Assembly: GCA_030668025.1 (NCBI GenBank)
Contig: DAOUUT010000147.1
Location: forward strand, 1 to 9,023
Length of the DNA: 9,023 nt
Reading direction: 5' to 3'
DNA from: Promethearchaeota archaeon
GTDB lineage: Archaea; Asgardarchaeota; Lokiarchaeia; Sigynarchaeales; SOKP01
Within the stretch, counting starts at the first letter, position 1. The number at the start of each line of letters is the position of its first letter. The notes under the pieces are model-generated. The model saw only the letters and a list, made by a program, of their open reading frames with translations. It searched no databases and was not told the DNA's origin. The translations under genes and the position numbers were made by a program. This document shows positions 1 through 5,806 of this stretch, one piece after another.

Positions 1-167
1 ACGAAATAATTATCGATAGAAAATCTGAGACGAATTTACCCGGTATTTTCGCTGCTGGAGACGTTGCAGACGCCCCGTTTAAACAAGCAATTACCGGAGT
101 AGCTGAAGGAGTTATAGCAGCGTATTCAGCCTTCGAATATGTCAAAAAAAGGAATATCGAATATTAA
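1..167 (+). CDS. trxB: Thioredoxin reductase, C-terminal fragment (5' end outside the window)
   Basis: The first in-frame codon is at position 3, and 54 residues are read before a TAA at 165-167. The segment carries the C-terminal signature of thioredoxin reductase-type FAD/NAD(P)H disulfide oxidoreductases: a short T-N-L-P-G-I-F-A-A-G-D-V run (residues 10-21 of the fragment), in which the Asp of GD contacts FAD, then D-A-P-F-K-Q-A-I-T-G and A-A-Y-S-A-F-E-Y. The family reduces thioredoxin or a related cytosolic disulfide carrier using NADPH, or F420 in some archaea. The FAD- and NAD-binding Rossmann motifs and the CxxC active site would lie upstream, outside the window, so the electron donor and substrate cannot be judged. 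A gap of 115 bases separates it from the next gene on the same strand. Family assignment is firm; a related NADH-dependent peroxide or alkyl-hydroperoxide reductase subunit is the main alternative. Confidence 0.88.
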   Translation, partial: EIIIDRKSETNLPGIFAAGDVADAPFKQAITGVAEGVIAAYSAFEYVKKRNIEY

Positions 168-282
168 TTCAAGCATTTCTCTCTAAATTTAATTTTATTA
201 TATCAATCAAATCAAAAAGGCTAATAAATTTAAAATAAAGAAATTTTATGTTTATTAAAAAGCAAATTATTGGTAAAAAAAT

Positions 283-585
283 ATGGAAAATACAAAACCA
301 ATAGAGCGTAATATAGTTAGGATAGACCAAGTTTTTGCCGTTGGAGGGACTTATGAAGATCCTTCAGAGTTCACTCGTAAGGTAAATAGAAATCTAAAGA
401 TTTTGCACCAGAGTGATAAAAACTGTAAAGTTAAAGATATTAAATTTAGTGCTTTTTCTGATCCTCGATATTCTGGTGCGGGCCCTATTTTGCTTGCATT
501 CATTATAGCGGAAGTTGATGTAGACATTACTCCAGAGCCAGAAGAAAAAAGCAAAAAACGAAAGAAAAAGGAAAAGAGAAAATGA
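283..585 (+). CDS. Small hypothetical protein with a lysine/arginine-rich C-terminal tail
   Basis: This 100-residue protein is not confidently recognised. Residues 11-80 look like a compact alpha/beta domain: a strand (IVRIDQVFAV), a helix (SEFTRKVNRNLKIL) and two strands (KVKDIKFSAFSD, then PILLAFIIAEVDV). The order and the 'VKDIKFS ... AFIIAEV' pattern recall the small Cse60-like sporulation proteins of bacteria, but that resemblance is from memory and weak. Residues 82-100 are an acidic patch (PEPEE) followed by an almost unbroken run of Lys and Arg, which would suit binding to RNA, DNA or an acidic membrane surface. The ATG at 283 has only a poor upstream Shine-Dalgarno match. The gene lies 24 bases before the [4Fe-4S] protein on the same strand, so the two are probably co-transcribed. 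No function is assigned. Confidence 0.6.
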   Translation: MENTKPIERNIVRIDQVFAVGGTYEDPSEFTRKVNRNLKILHQSDKNCKVKDIKFSAFSDPRYSGAGPILLAFIIAEVDVDITPEPEEKSKKRKKKEKRK

Positions 586-609
586 TATATTTTTACAAGT
601 TAAATTATC

Positions 610-852
610 ATGATAAACGACTCACAAGATCATACTAAAATTGTTAGTTATAAGTTCCATAATATTGATATTAACAAATGTAAGATTTGTAAAGACTTTT
701 TTTGTGAGGAGGCATGTTTTAGAGGAATTTATGAGGTTGTGAACAAAAATTCTGAGCCTCAATGTATTGTTATTGAAGATCGAGAAGATAACTGCATTAA
801 ATGCCATATTTGCACAACTACATGTAAATTAAGGGCGATAACGATTGATTAA
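610..852 (+). CDS. Small ferredoxin-like protein with two [4Fe-4S] motifs
   Basis: The 80-residue protein carries two four-cysteine motifs: C24-x2-C27-x4-C32-x3-C36 and C62-x2-C65-x2-C68-x3-C72, plus a single Cys52 between them. The arrangement (H-N-I-D-I-N before the first motif, an aromatic after it, then a linker and C-x2-C-x2-C-x3-C) resembles ferredoxin-like proteins of the FixX/COG2440 type, which pass electrons to or from flavoproteins. The Pro that usually follows the last Cys of each motif is absent: Phe37 and Lys73 stand there. This is an electron-transfer subunit with no visible partner except the upstream thioredoxin reductase and the small basic protein. No strong Shine-Dalgarno site precedes the ATG. 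The iron-sulfur assignment is firm; the FixX resemblance is tentative. Confidence 0.78.
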   Translation: MINDSQDHTKIVSYKFHNIDINKCKICKDFFCEEACFRGIYEVVNKNSEPQCIVIEDREDNCIKCHICTTTCKLRAITID

Positions 853-1030
853 CTATTCATCAATTTAGTTACCATTTCTTTTAGGGAATTTTGTTTTTTA
901 AATTGGCATTTCAAGTTATATCTTCTGAATTTTTCTCACAATTTATAAAATATAAGTATATTTTTAATTTGAAAAATTATTATTAAATATATATAAATAT
1001 AAGAATAAAAAATGTTTATAGTGAAAAGAC
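853..1030. promoter_or_regulatory. A/T-rich intergenic region with probable promoter of the downstream Lrp gene
   Basis: No gene is seen in these 178 bases. A TATA-like run (TATATATAAATA, about 988-999) lies at a distance that would put transcription start near 1020, leaving a leader of roughly ten bases. GTGA at 1021-1024, six bases before the ATG at 1031, is a short match to the archaeal anti-Shine-Dalgarno sequence. A second TATA-like stretch (TTTATAAA) lies at about 941-948. The whole region is A/T-rich, so the exact box is uncertain. Confidence 0.4.
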
Positions 1031-1582
1031 ATGATATCAGAAAAATTAAAGCTTGATGACATCGACCGGCAAATTATAACGTTAGTACAGGACGATCCAA
1101 ACCTTACACACACTCAAATTGCTGAAAAAATAAATAGGTCTCAACCAACTGTTGGGATGAGAATTAAAAAACTCGAGAAAGAAGGAATTCTTCAATTTCA
1201 GCCGGGAATTAATTTCAAAAATGTTGATTTGTTCTTGGCAACCGTAGAAATCAATACAAAGCGCCCAAATATAATACTTGATATGGCAAAATTCTGTCCT
1301 TTCATGTTGAACGCTTTTAGATTAAGCGGGGATCATAACATTTGTATTTTACTTGCGAGTTCTAACTTGGATAAATTAGATAATATCGTAAATTACCATT
1401 TTAGAAGTAATCCTGATGTCCAAGCAGTCGCGATGGAATTAGTTACTGAGATTGCTAAAGATTTTATATTACCGATCGATTTTGACAGCGAAGAACATTC
1501 TCCAACGCTGGAAGAAGGGTGCGGTGATAAATGCAAATATGAGATAGCAAAATTAAATGGATTATTAGATAAAAGAGAGTAA
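1031..1582 (+). CDS. Lrp/AsnC-family transcriptional regulator with C-terminal CGxxC
   Basis: This 183-residue DNA-binding regulator has an N-terminal winged helix-turn-helix (about residues 8-56; LDDIDRQII start, recognition helix region SQPTVGMRIKKLE) joined to an AsnC/RAM-like effector and oligomerisation domain (about 66-150). Lrp/AsnC proteins usually bind DNA as dimers or octamers and respond to amino acids or related small molecules. Beyond the usual fold it has a tail of about 33 residues with C164-G-D-K-C168, and a Cys89-Pro-Phe in the effector domain. The closest relative visible here is the neighbouring convergent gene at 1604-2179, which shares the wing, the CPF and the tail cysteines. 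The start is supported by GTGA six bases upstream. The target genes and ligand cannot be read from the sequence; metal or redox sensing through the cysteine pair is inferred. Confidence 0.88.
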   Translation: MISEKLKLDDIDRQIITLVQDDPNLTHTQIAEKINRSQPTVGMRIKKLEKEGILQFQPGINFKNVDLFLATVEINTKRPNIILDMAKFCPFMLNAFRLSGDHNICILLASSNLDKLDNIVNYHFRSNPDVQAVAMELVTEIAKDFILPIDFDSEEHSPTLEEGCGDKCKYEIAKLNGLLDKRE

Positions 1583-1583
1583 A

Positions 1584-1598
1584 AATTCGTTTTGAATT
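1584..1598. terminator. Small hairpin between the convergent Lrp genes
   Basis: AATTC (1584-1588) and GAATT (1594-1598) form a five-base inverted repeat around a five-base loop, in the 21-base gap between the two convergent stop codons. T-rich sequence follows on the plus strand. It may help end transcription from both sides, although archaeal termination depends mainly on U-tracts and the stem is weak. Confidence 0.3.
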
Positions 1599-1603
1599 AT
1601 TAA

Positions 1604-2179
1604 TTAATTTTCTTCTTTCTCTTCTACTTTTGTAAATTTATATTTAGGAAGATTTACATTTAAACTACAGTCAGGACCACAAATATTTGAATAGTAATCA
1701 AACTTTTCTATTTGGAAATCAATGGGAATAACAAAATCATGCACCGAGTCGATGAGGATGTTGGTTTTTACATTGACAACATTTGGATCTTTTCTAAAAC
1801 ATAGATCAACTAACTTTTCGATGGTTTGGAGATCGGAAGCAGCAACAAAGCACAATAAATTAAATTCACCCGAGATTTTGAAGGCGTGATTCACAAAAGG
1901 GCAGTTTTCAATTTTATGTACAATTTTATCCACGTCTTTAGTTGAGATAAAAACAATTCCGACCTTCAAATCTACTTTCTTAATATTGAAGCCCACTTGT
2001 TTTGTCAGCAACCCTTTTCGCTCTAACTTAATAATTCGTGCCCCTACTGCTGGTTGCGATTTTTCTATTTCTTGAGCTATTTTAGAATGGGTTATATCTG
2101 GATTCTTTTCGATCATTTCGATAATCTTGTAGTCGTCGTCGTCAATTCCTAAAATTTCTTTAAAAGTTTTTTTTATCAT
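1604..2179 (-). CDS. Lrp/AsnC-family transcriptional regulator, paralogue of the convergent neighbour, with CGxxC
   Basis: This 191-residue regulator has the same plan as the gene at 1031-1582: a winged helix-turn-helix (about residues 12-60; IDDDDYKII start, SQPAVGARIIKLE) and an AsnC/RAM-like domain (about 70-155, ending FVIPIDF). Aligned by eye, the two share TH..IA..I..SQP.VG.RI.KLE, CPF...AF..SG, FR..P.V and DF..PIDF. The tail again holds a cysteine pair, C167-G-P-D-C171, 12 residues after PIDF (13 in the other protein), and Cys93 matches Cys89. It has additional cysteines at 110 and 127 and ends in an acidic/lysine stretch. The genes are arranged tail to tail, which suggests duplication with inversion. 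A TAGGA sequence lies a few bases before the ATG. A dyad at 2214-2235 could be an operator. The ligand is unknown. Confidence 0.88.
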   Translation of the reverse strand: MIKKTFKEILGIDDDDYKIIEMIEKNPDITHSKIAQEIEKSQPAVGARIIKLERKGLLTKQVGFNIKKVDLKVGIVFISTKDVDKIVHKIENCPFVNHAFKISGEFNLLCFVAASDLQTIEKLVDLCFRKDPNVVNVKTNILIDSVHDFVIPIDFQIEKFDYYSNICGPDCSLNVNLPKYKFTKVEEKEEN

Positions 2180-2213
2180 AATCTTATTCCTAGAAAAGCT
2201 ATATTAATTTAAA

Positions 2214-2235
2214 TTTTGTTTCTATGAAACTAAAA
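2214..2235. promoter_or_regulatory. Inverted repeat GTTTC-TAT-GAAAC upstream of the second Lrp gene
   Basis: GTTTC (2218-2222) and GAAAC (2226-2230) form a perfect five-base inverted repeat around TAT. It is flanked by TTTT and, after one extra T, AAAA. It lies about 35-55 bases upstream of the Lrp start at 2179, next to an A/T-rich stretch (about 2200-2215) that could hold the TATA box. Lrp proteins commonly regulate their own genes through A/T-flanked dyads of this kind, so an autoregulatory operator is plausible but unproven. Confidence 0.35.
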
Positions 2236-2348
2236 TTTATTTAATGTTTAGATTAAACAATATGAATAGTTATGAGCAAGTTATTTTATTTTATAAATCA
2301 TTTTCCTTAGAATATATTTTTGGGAGGATATCGCTCTATTAAATTTTT

Positions 2349-3311
2349 TTATAATAAACTTGTAAAAATATTAATAATAAAAATAACCACAGTGAAGCCA
2401 ACAAAACCAATTAAAAAGTATAAAGGCTTTCCTTTTTCTTTTTCTGGAATAACTTCCCTGACGATGGTATATAGGATCACTCCCGAAATAAACGAATATA
2501 GGATATAAAACATCTCTGTATATTCAAAAAGTATTAAATCTAAACCTATGCCAATTATAATGCCAATTGGATTTGCAAAAGCTAGGATGTATTTTCTTTT
2601 ATTATTCTCTTCAATATTACAAGTTTCATAAATTTCCAAATCGGTAAATATGAGATGAGATTCCGATCGGTTTGTAATAATTGCTCTAAACCAAGCAAAT
2701 AAGAAAAAGAATATCCCCGTAATTAGATCAATAGTTAATAGCCCGACTACAATAATCCCTACGAGAAAATGATAGGTGAAGTTGGTAAAAAATCGAAGTT
2801 TGGCTAATTCTTCGTTAATACGATTCTGAATCTTTGATTTATAACTATTGATCTCAGTTTTGAATTCTTGTTCTTGTTCATTTAGGGCAGATATAGTTTG
2901 AGCGATGTCTTTCAGAGCCACTGTATCTAGATCTTCGTGTTCCAATTCCCTTGTTAATATTTTTTCGATATTTCTTTCCACTTCTTCTAAGGTTTTTTCT
3001 TTTACGATTAATTTTCGCATCCTTTTTTGCGATTTAGACTCTACCTTCTGTAAAATTAATTTTTCAGAAACATGAACGAATACAAAACCAATTACGACAA
3101 AGAGATATTCAAAAAGTTTTAGTCCTAAAGGAAATTGAGGAATATTTTCTGCGATTTCGGGAAGAAGGACTAAGAAAAAGTAAGCAATAGAGATTCCCGC
3201 AATTAAGGATATATCAAGTTTAGGATGTTTTCGTTCGTAAAAATCTGCTAGGAAAAAAAGAACGCCAAAAACTATTGATATAACTACTATAAATGCAAAA
3301 CTAGTTGTCAT
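2349..3311 (-). CDS. ZIP-like integral membrane protein with degenerate metal-binding helices
   Basis: This 320-residue protein has eight predicted membrane helices: about 4-21, 34-50, 66-81, 177-192, 194-212, 241-262, 268-286 and 297-319. A long charged loop (82-172), helix-forming and probably coiled-coil, sits between helices 3 and 4. That layout, the ISLIAGISIAYFFLVLLPE segment of helix 2 and the end region (FISGVILYTIVREVIPE, then GFVGFTVVI) fit the ZIP family of zinc/iron transporters. Helices 4 and 5 of ZIP normally carry H-N-x-x-D-G and H-E-x-x-H-E metal ligands. Here helix 4 keeps only one His and Gly (Y-H181-F-L-V-G185) and helix 5 has no His/Glu motif, so metal transport by the usual route looks unlikely. 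The loop is also longer than in simple bacterial ZIPs. There is no clear Shine-Dalgarno site; a TTTAAAAA run about 25-35 bases before the ATG suggests a very short leader. It is monocistronic. Confidence 0.62.
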   Translation of the reverse strand: MTTSFAFIVVISIVFGVLFFLADFYERKHPKLDISLIAGISIAYFFLVLLPEIAENIPQFPLGLKLFEYLFVVIGFVFVHVSEKLILQKVESKSQKRMRKLIVKEKTLEEVERNIEKILTRELEHEDLDTVALKDIAQTISALNEQEQEFKTEINSYKSKIQNRINEELAKLRFFTNFTYHFLVGIIVVGLLTIDLITGIFFFLFAWFRAIITNRSESHLIFTDLEIYETCNIEENNKRKYILAFANPIGIIIGIGLDLILFEYTEMFYILYSFISGVILYTIVREVIPEKEKGKPLYFLIGFVGFTVVIFIINIFTSLL

Positions 3312-3423
3312 TACATATTTTAATATAGTTACAATTTTTAAAGTTTTTAGAATTATATTATAAAATTATTTATTTCTTGCGAATTTTGTTTATTAAATTA
3401 ATTAAAGAAGTTTATATTTCCAT

Positions 3424-3429
3424 GGTGAT
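3424..3429 (+). promoter_or_regulatory. Shine-Dalgarno site GGTGAT that places the dtdA start at an ATT codon
   Basis: GGTGAT is a full match to the sequence complementary to the 3' end of archaeal 16S rRNA. It is five bases before ATT at 3435, in the dtdA frame. The in-frame ATG at 3477 is 47 bases away and has no such site, so this element favours the ATT. Confidence 0.6.
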
Positions 3430-3434
3430 TATCA

Positions 3435-4346
3435 ATTCAATTCTTTATTATTACTTCGAAAGAAGACAAAGCTTCTATGAATATGCGAGATAAATTGTTA
3501 AATTCTAAAACGTTCTATTTTAAAGAAACCACTACTATATGGAACGAGAATCCGGTATTTTTATTAGAAGATGTTGCTTTTGAAAACAAAAAGGATGAAT
3601 TGCTAATTAATAACCAAATTTATTTAGGTTTAACAGACATACCACTTATTTTCTTAGACAATTTGAAATTTGAGAAAACTAATCTTAAACCAGATTTCCT
3701 AATTTTTGCAAGCAGACATACCTCAAAAACAGCGCGTCCGGCACTCTTAGTTCACACTACCGGTAATTGGGGTAGTAAATCGGATTTTGGAGGTAAACCT
3801 CGCGATTTATCCAAAACAAGTGCGTTACTTCATAAAGCTGGCTTTGCTTCTTTAAAAGAACAGATCTCCCTTTTAAATAATCCAAATTTTTCTTTAGATA
3901 TTGAGGTAACTCACCACGGTCCGACCATTTTAGAAACACCTTTAATATTTATAGAGCTAGGAAGTAGCAGGAAGGAATGGATAAATGACGAAGTTGGTGA
4001 GCTCGTAGCGAACGCTATAGTTAATTTAATACTTAAATATCTCATTATTAAAGAAGATAAAAAACAACAAGTAGGTCTTGGATTTGGTGGGACTCATTAC
4101 GCTCCAAATTTTAATAGGTTAGTTACTAACAGCAATTTAGCAATGTCGTTTATTTGTCCAAAATATTACGTTCAAGAATTAGACGAAAAATTAATCGAAT
4201 TGATGATTTCTAACACTTTAGAAAAGGTTGATTATTTCATAATAGACTGGAAAGGCACGAATTCAGACGATAAAAAACACTTAATTCCTTTATTGGAGAA
4301 GTTCGATATTCCAATTAAAAAATCTAAAGATTTCTCAACACATTAA
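3435..4346 (+). CDS. dtdA: D-aminoacyl-tRNA deacylase (archaeal/plant DtdA, GEK1 type), probable ATT start
   Basis: DtdA hydrolyses D-amino acids wrongly attached to tRNA, freeing the tRNA for protein synthesis; it acts in the cytosol and needs zinc. Family motifs are plain (303-residue numbering): ASRHTSK (92-98), HTTGNWG (107-113), EVTHHGPT (157-164), GSSRKEW (176-182), GFGGTHYAP (216-224) and DWKG (271-274). The start needs attention. The first ATG (3477) would begin inside the conserved N-terminus. Upstream in the same frame lie I-Q-F-F-I-I-T-S-K-E-D-K-A-S before Met-Asn-Met, which matches the usual DtdA opening (strand, then K-x-D-x-A-S-x-N-I). A TGA at 3426-3428 closes the frame, and between them there is no ATG, GTG, TTG or CTG. 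ATT at 3435, five bases after GGTGAT, is the best start. A frameshift or sequencing error joining the ATG at 3422 is the alternative. Convergent with the next gene. Confidence 0.93.
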   Translation: MQFFIITSKEDKASMNMRDKLLNSKTFYFKETTTIWNENPVFLLEDVAFENKKDELLINNQIYLGLTDIPLIFLDNLKFEKTNLKPDFLIFASRHTSKTARPALLVHTTGNWGSKSDFGGKPRDLSKTSALLHKAGFASLKEQISLLNNPNFSLDIEVTHHGPTILETPLIFIELGSSRKEWINDEVGELVANAIVNLILKYLIIKEDKKQQVGLGFGGTHYAPNFNRLVTNSNLAMSFICPKYYVQELDEKLIELMISNTLEKVDYFIIDWKGTNSDDKKHLIPLLEKFDIPIKKSKDFSTH

Positions 4347-4367
4347 AAAAATTGGAATGAAATCAGA

Positions 4368-4381
4368 GAATAATACTATTC
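4368..4381. terminator. Hairpin between dtdA and the convergent winged-helix gene
   Basis: GAATA (4368-4372) and TATTC (4377-4381) form a five-base inverted repeat in the 35-base gap between convergent stop codons. On the minus strand a T7 tract follows (A-run at 4345-4351 on the plus strand), which is suitable for archaeal U-tract termination of the winged-helix gene. The stem itself is weak. Confidence 0.35.
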
Positions 4382-5245
4382 TTATTCTTCCTTTAATTTC
4401 TCGTAATATCTTACTAAATTATTAAAAATATAGTGACATGCTACATAACCTTGTGTAGCCGCTTTTAATAAAACTTTATTCAAATAATCTGGATACTTAC
4501 AATCGCCATCCACTGTAACGTTTAATTCTCTTACATTATAATAACTACGATAAAATAACGTTGGCCAATCTACTAAAGGTCTTATAGTTTGATTATAAGT
4601 TTTTTTACCTGCTTCAGATAAGTCCAATTCTTGTTCCAAGTTATAATAAAGATATCTACCTTTCTTAGTTTTATTAATTAAACCATCTGATATTATTTCT
4701 TCCATAATCTTTTTCAATTTAGAAAGATTTAGTTGTATATTAATTTTTTTGAGATTTTCGAGAATTTCTGTGTCTCGCTGACCTTTTAATTTTATTAATA
4801 AATAAGATCTAGCTAAGATGTTGTATTTTAATGGTACGGATTCATGATCTAACTGGTTATATTGAATTAAATTACCTAAAATCTCTTTTGCAACTAAGTA
4901 TTTAAGAGTAATTTGATCCTGCTCAGTAAAACTACTTGTGAAAATATCAGAGTCGTTAAAATAAGAATTATATAACGCGTTTAGCAACGATTTAATCGAG
5001 TGAACCCCGTCTTCAAATGTAAGTTTTACTGTATTTAAAATCTTAATCCTATAATCAATATCTGTCAAAAATCTTTCTTTTTCAAGGGGAATCTGACGAA
5101 CTAAATGAGGTTTTTCTTTAATGGATTCAAATTTTTCGTCCCATTCTTTTTTGAATCGATAAGATTGGGTTTTTGCTATAGTGGAGAGTTTATATACAAC
5201 ATCACACAACTTATTTAAGAAAACTTCTTCGTTTACGTTAGTCAT
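4382..5245 (-). CDS. Unrecognised protein with a predicted central winged helix
   Basis: I do not recognise this 287-residue soluble protein. Residues 1-125 look mostly helical and charged. Residues 157-205 have winged-helix character: helix (TEILENLKKI), turn, recognition-type helix (NLSKLKKIMEEIISDGLI), then a wing (NKTKKGRYLYYNL). This arrangement is typical of DNA-binding regulators, though winged helices also mediate protein contacts. A distinct C-terminal block (222-287) contains RPLVDWPTLFYRSYYNVRELN and the motif QGYVACHYIFNNLVRYYEKL, whose dense aromatics suggest a conserved packed domain; isolated Cys14, Cys249 and Cys270 do not form a metal motif. There is no signal peptide or membrane segment. 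It is divergent from the VOC-fold gene and shares a 129-base intergenic region with possible operator repeats, so it may regulate that gene or itself. GGGA lies about ten bases before the ATG. Confidence 0.75.
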   Translation of the reverse strand: MTNVNEEVFLNKLCDVVYKLSTIAKTQSYRFKKEWDEKFESIKEKPHLVRQIPLEKERFLTDIDYRIKILNTVKLTFEDGVHSIKSLLNALYNSYFNDSDIFTSSFTEQDQITLKYLVAKEILGNLIQYNQLDHESVPLKYNILARSYLLIKLKGQRDTEILENLKKINIQLNLSKLKKIMEEIISDGLINKTKKGRYLYYNLEQELDLSEAGKKTYNQTIRPLVDWPTLFYRSYYNVRELNVTVDGDCKYPDYLNKVLLKAATQGYVACHYIFNNLVRYYEKLKEE

Positions 5246-5374
5246 CCAAGATTCCCTTAACTTTAGAGCATCAAAAATTTTTAAAATTAATAATTATTAA
5301 ACTCTAAAAATTATTAAAGTTTCATATATTGAATATAATTCAGAAAAATTATAAGAGTAAAGGCGACTTATAGG
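5246..5374. promoter_or_regulatory. Divergent promoter region with several inverted and direct repeats
   Basis: This gap separates the winged-helix gene (-) from the VOC gene (+). TTTAGAG (5262-5268) and CTCTAAA (5302-5308) are a seven-base inverted repeat, and between them lies the 14-base palindrome TTAATAATTATTAA (5287-5300). AATTATTAAA occurs twice (5292-5301 and 5309-5318), 17 bases apart. AGGCGA (5361-5366) serves the TTG start at 5375. Promoters for both directions must be here; TATA-like runs are abundant, and in such A/T-rich DNA part of this repetition is expected by chance. Confidence 0.35.
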
Positions 5375-5755
5375 TTGAAAATTGAACATTTGGCTGTTTC
5401 TTCAAATTCCGAAGAAGATAGCGATAATTTTTTTATCAAATTATTGGGATTGAAAAAGTTGAGATCTTTCGTGGTGTCAAGCGAGCTAATGGAAAATTTT
5501 TTCAAAGTTAAAAAAGAGCACAAGGTAATCAGGTATGGCAACGAAGAGATAAGTATTGAAATATTTATTACTGACGATAAAAGTAAAGCTATAGATAAAT
5601 TCACCCATATGTGTTTAGTAATAGAGGATAGAGATAAACTAATAGATACAGCAAAGCAAATGAATTACGAAGTAATTAAAGTGCCGAGAAAAAACAGCGA
5701 TGTTTTTTACTTATTTTTAAAAGATAAATTTGGCAATTTATATGAGATTAAATAG
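5375..5755 (+). CDS. VOC-superfamily (glyoxalase/dioxygenase fold) protein
   Basis: This 126-residue protein has the two beta-alpha-beta-beta-beta modules of the vicinal oxygen chelate fold. Module one opens with KIEHLAVSS (His5) and has a helix ending FFIKLLGLKKL; module two opens with FTHMCLVIEDRDKLIDTAKQ (His78) and ends DKFGNLYEIK (Glu124). His5, Glu62 (in ISIEIFI), His78 and Glu124 stand at the usual metal-ligand positions, so a divalent metal site is likely. Members include glyoxalase I, methylmalonyl-CoA epimerase, dioxygenases and antibiotic-binding proteins; the sequence does not say which applies, and at 126 residues it is a single unit that would work as a dimer. The start is TTG: the conserved KIEHLAV begins right after it, the next Met is residue 39, and AGGCGA lies eight bases upstream. 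The GTPase follows 51 bases downstream. Confidence 0.78.
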   Translation: MKIEHLAVSSNSEEDSDNFFIKLLGLKKLRSFVVSSELMENFFKVKKEHKVIRYGNEEISIEIFITDDKSKAIDKFTHMCLVIEDRDKLIDTAKQMNYEVIKVPRKNSDVFYLFLKDKFGNLYEIK

Positions 5756-5791
5756 TAACAATATTTTTTAGAGTGGATCGGTATTTAAAAC

Positions 5792-5799
5792 AAGGAGGA
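5792..5799 (+). promoter_or_regulatory. Strong Shine-Dalgarno site of the small GTPase gene
   Basis: AAGGAGGA, seven bases before the ATG at 5807, is the strongest ribosome binding site in the window. It fixes the GTPase start and suggests efficient translation, possibly on a transcript shared with the VOC gene. Confidence 0.75.
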
Positions 5800-5806
5800 A
5801 CTTTTA

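Noticed and set aside
2320..2508. 62-codon open frame on the plus strand
   Set aside because: It lies mostly antisense within the ZIP-like gene, is low-complexity and Ile/Lys-rich, and has no motif of its own; GGGAGGAT near its start is probably chance.
3422..3493. ATG-initiated frame (M-V-I-I-N-S...) overlapping the start of dtdA
   Set aside because: It is in a different frame from dtdA, stops after 23 codons and lacks the DtdA motif. Its first bases are better read as the GGTGAT ribosome binding site. It could matter only if an indel is present.
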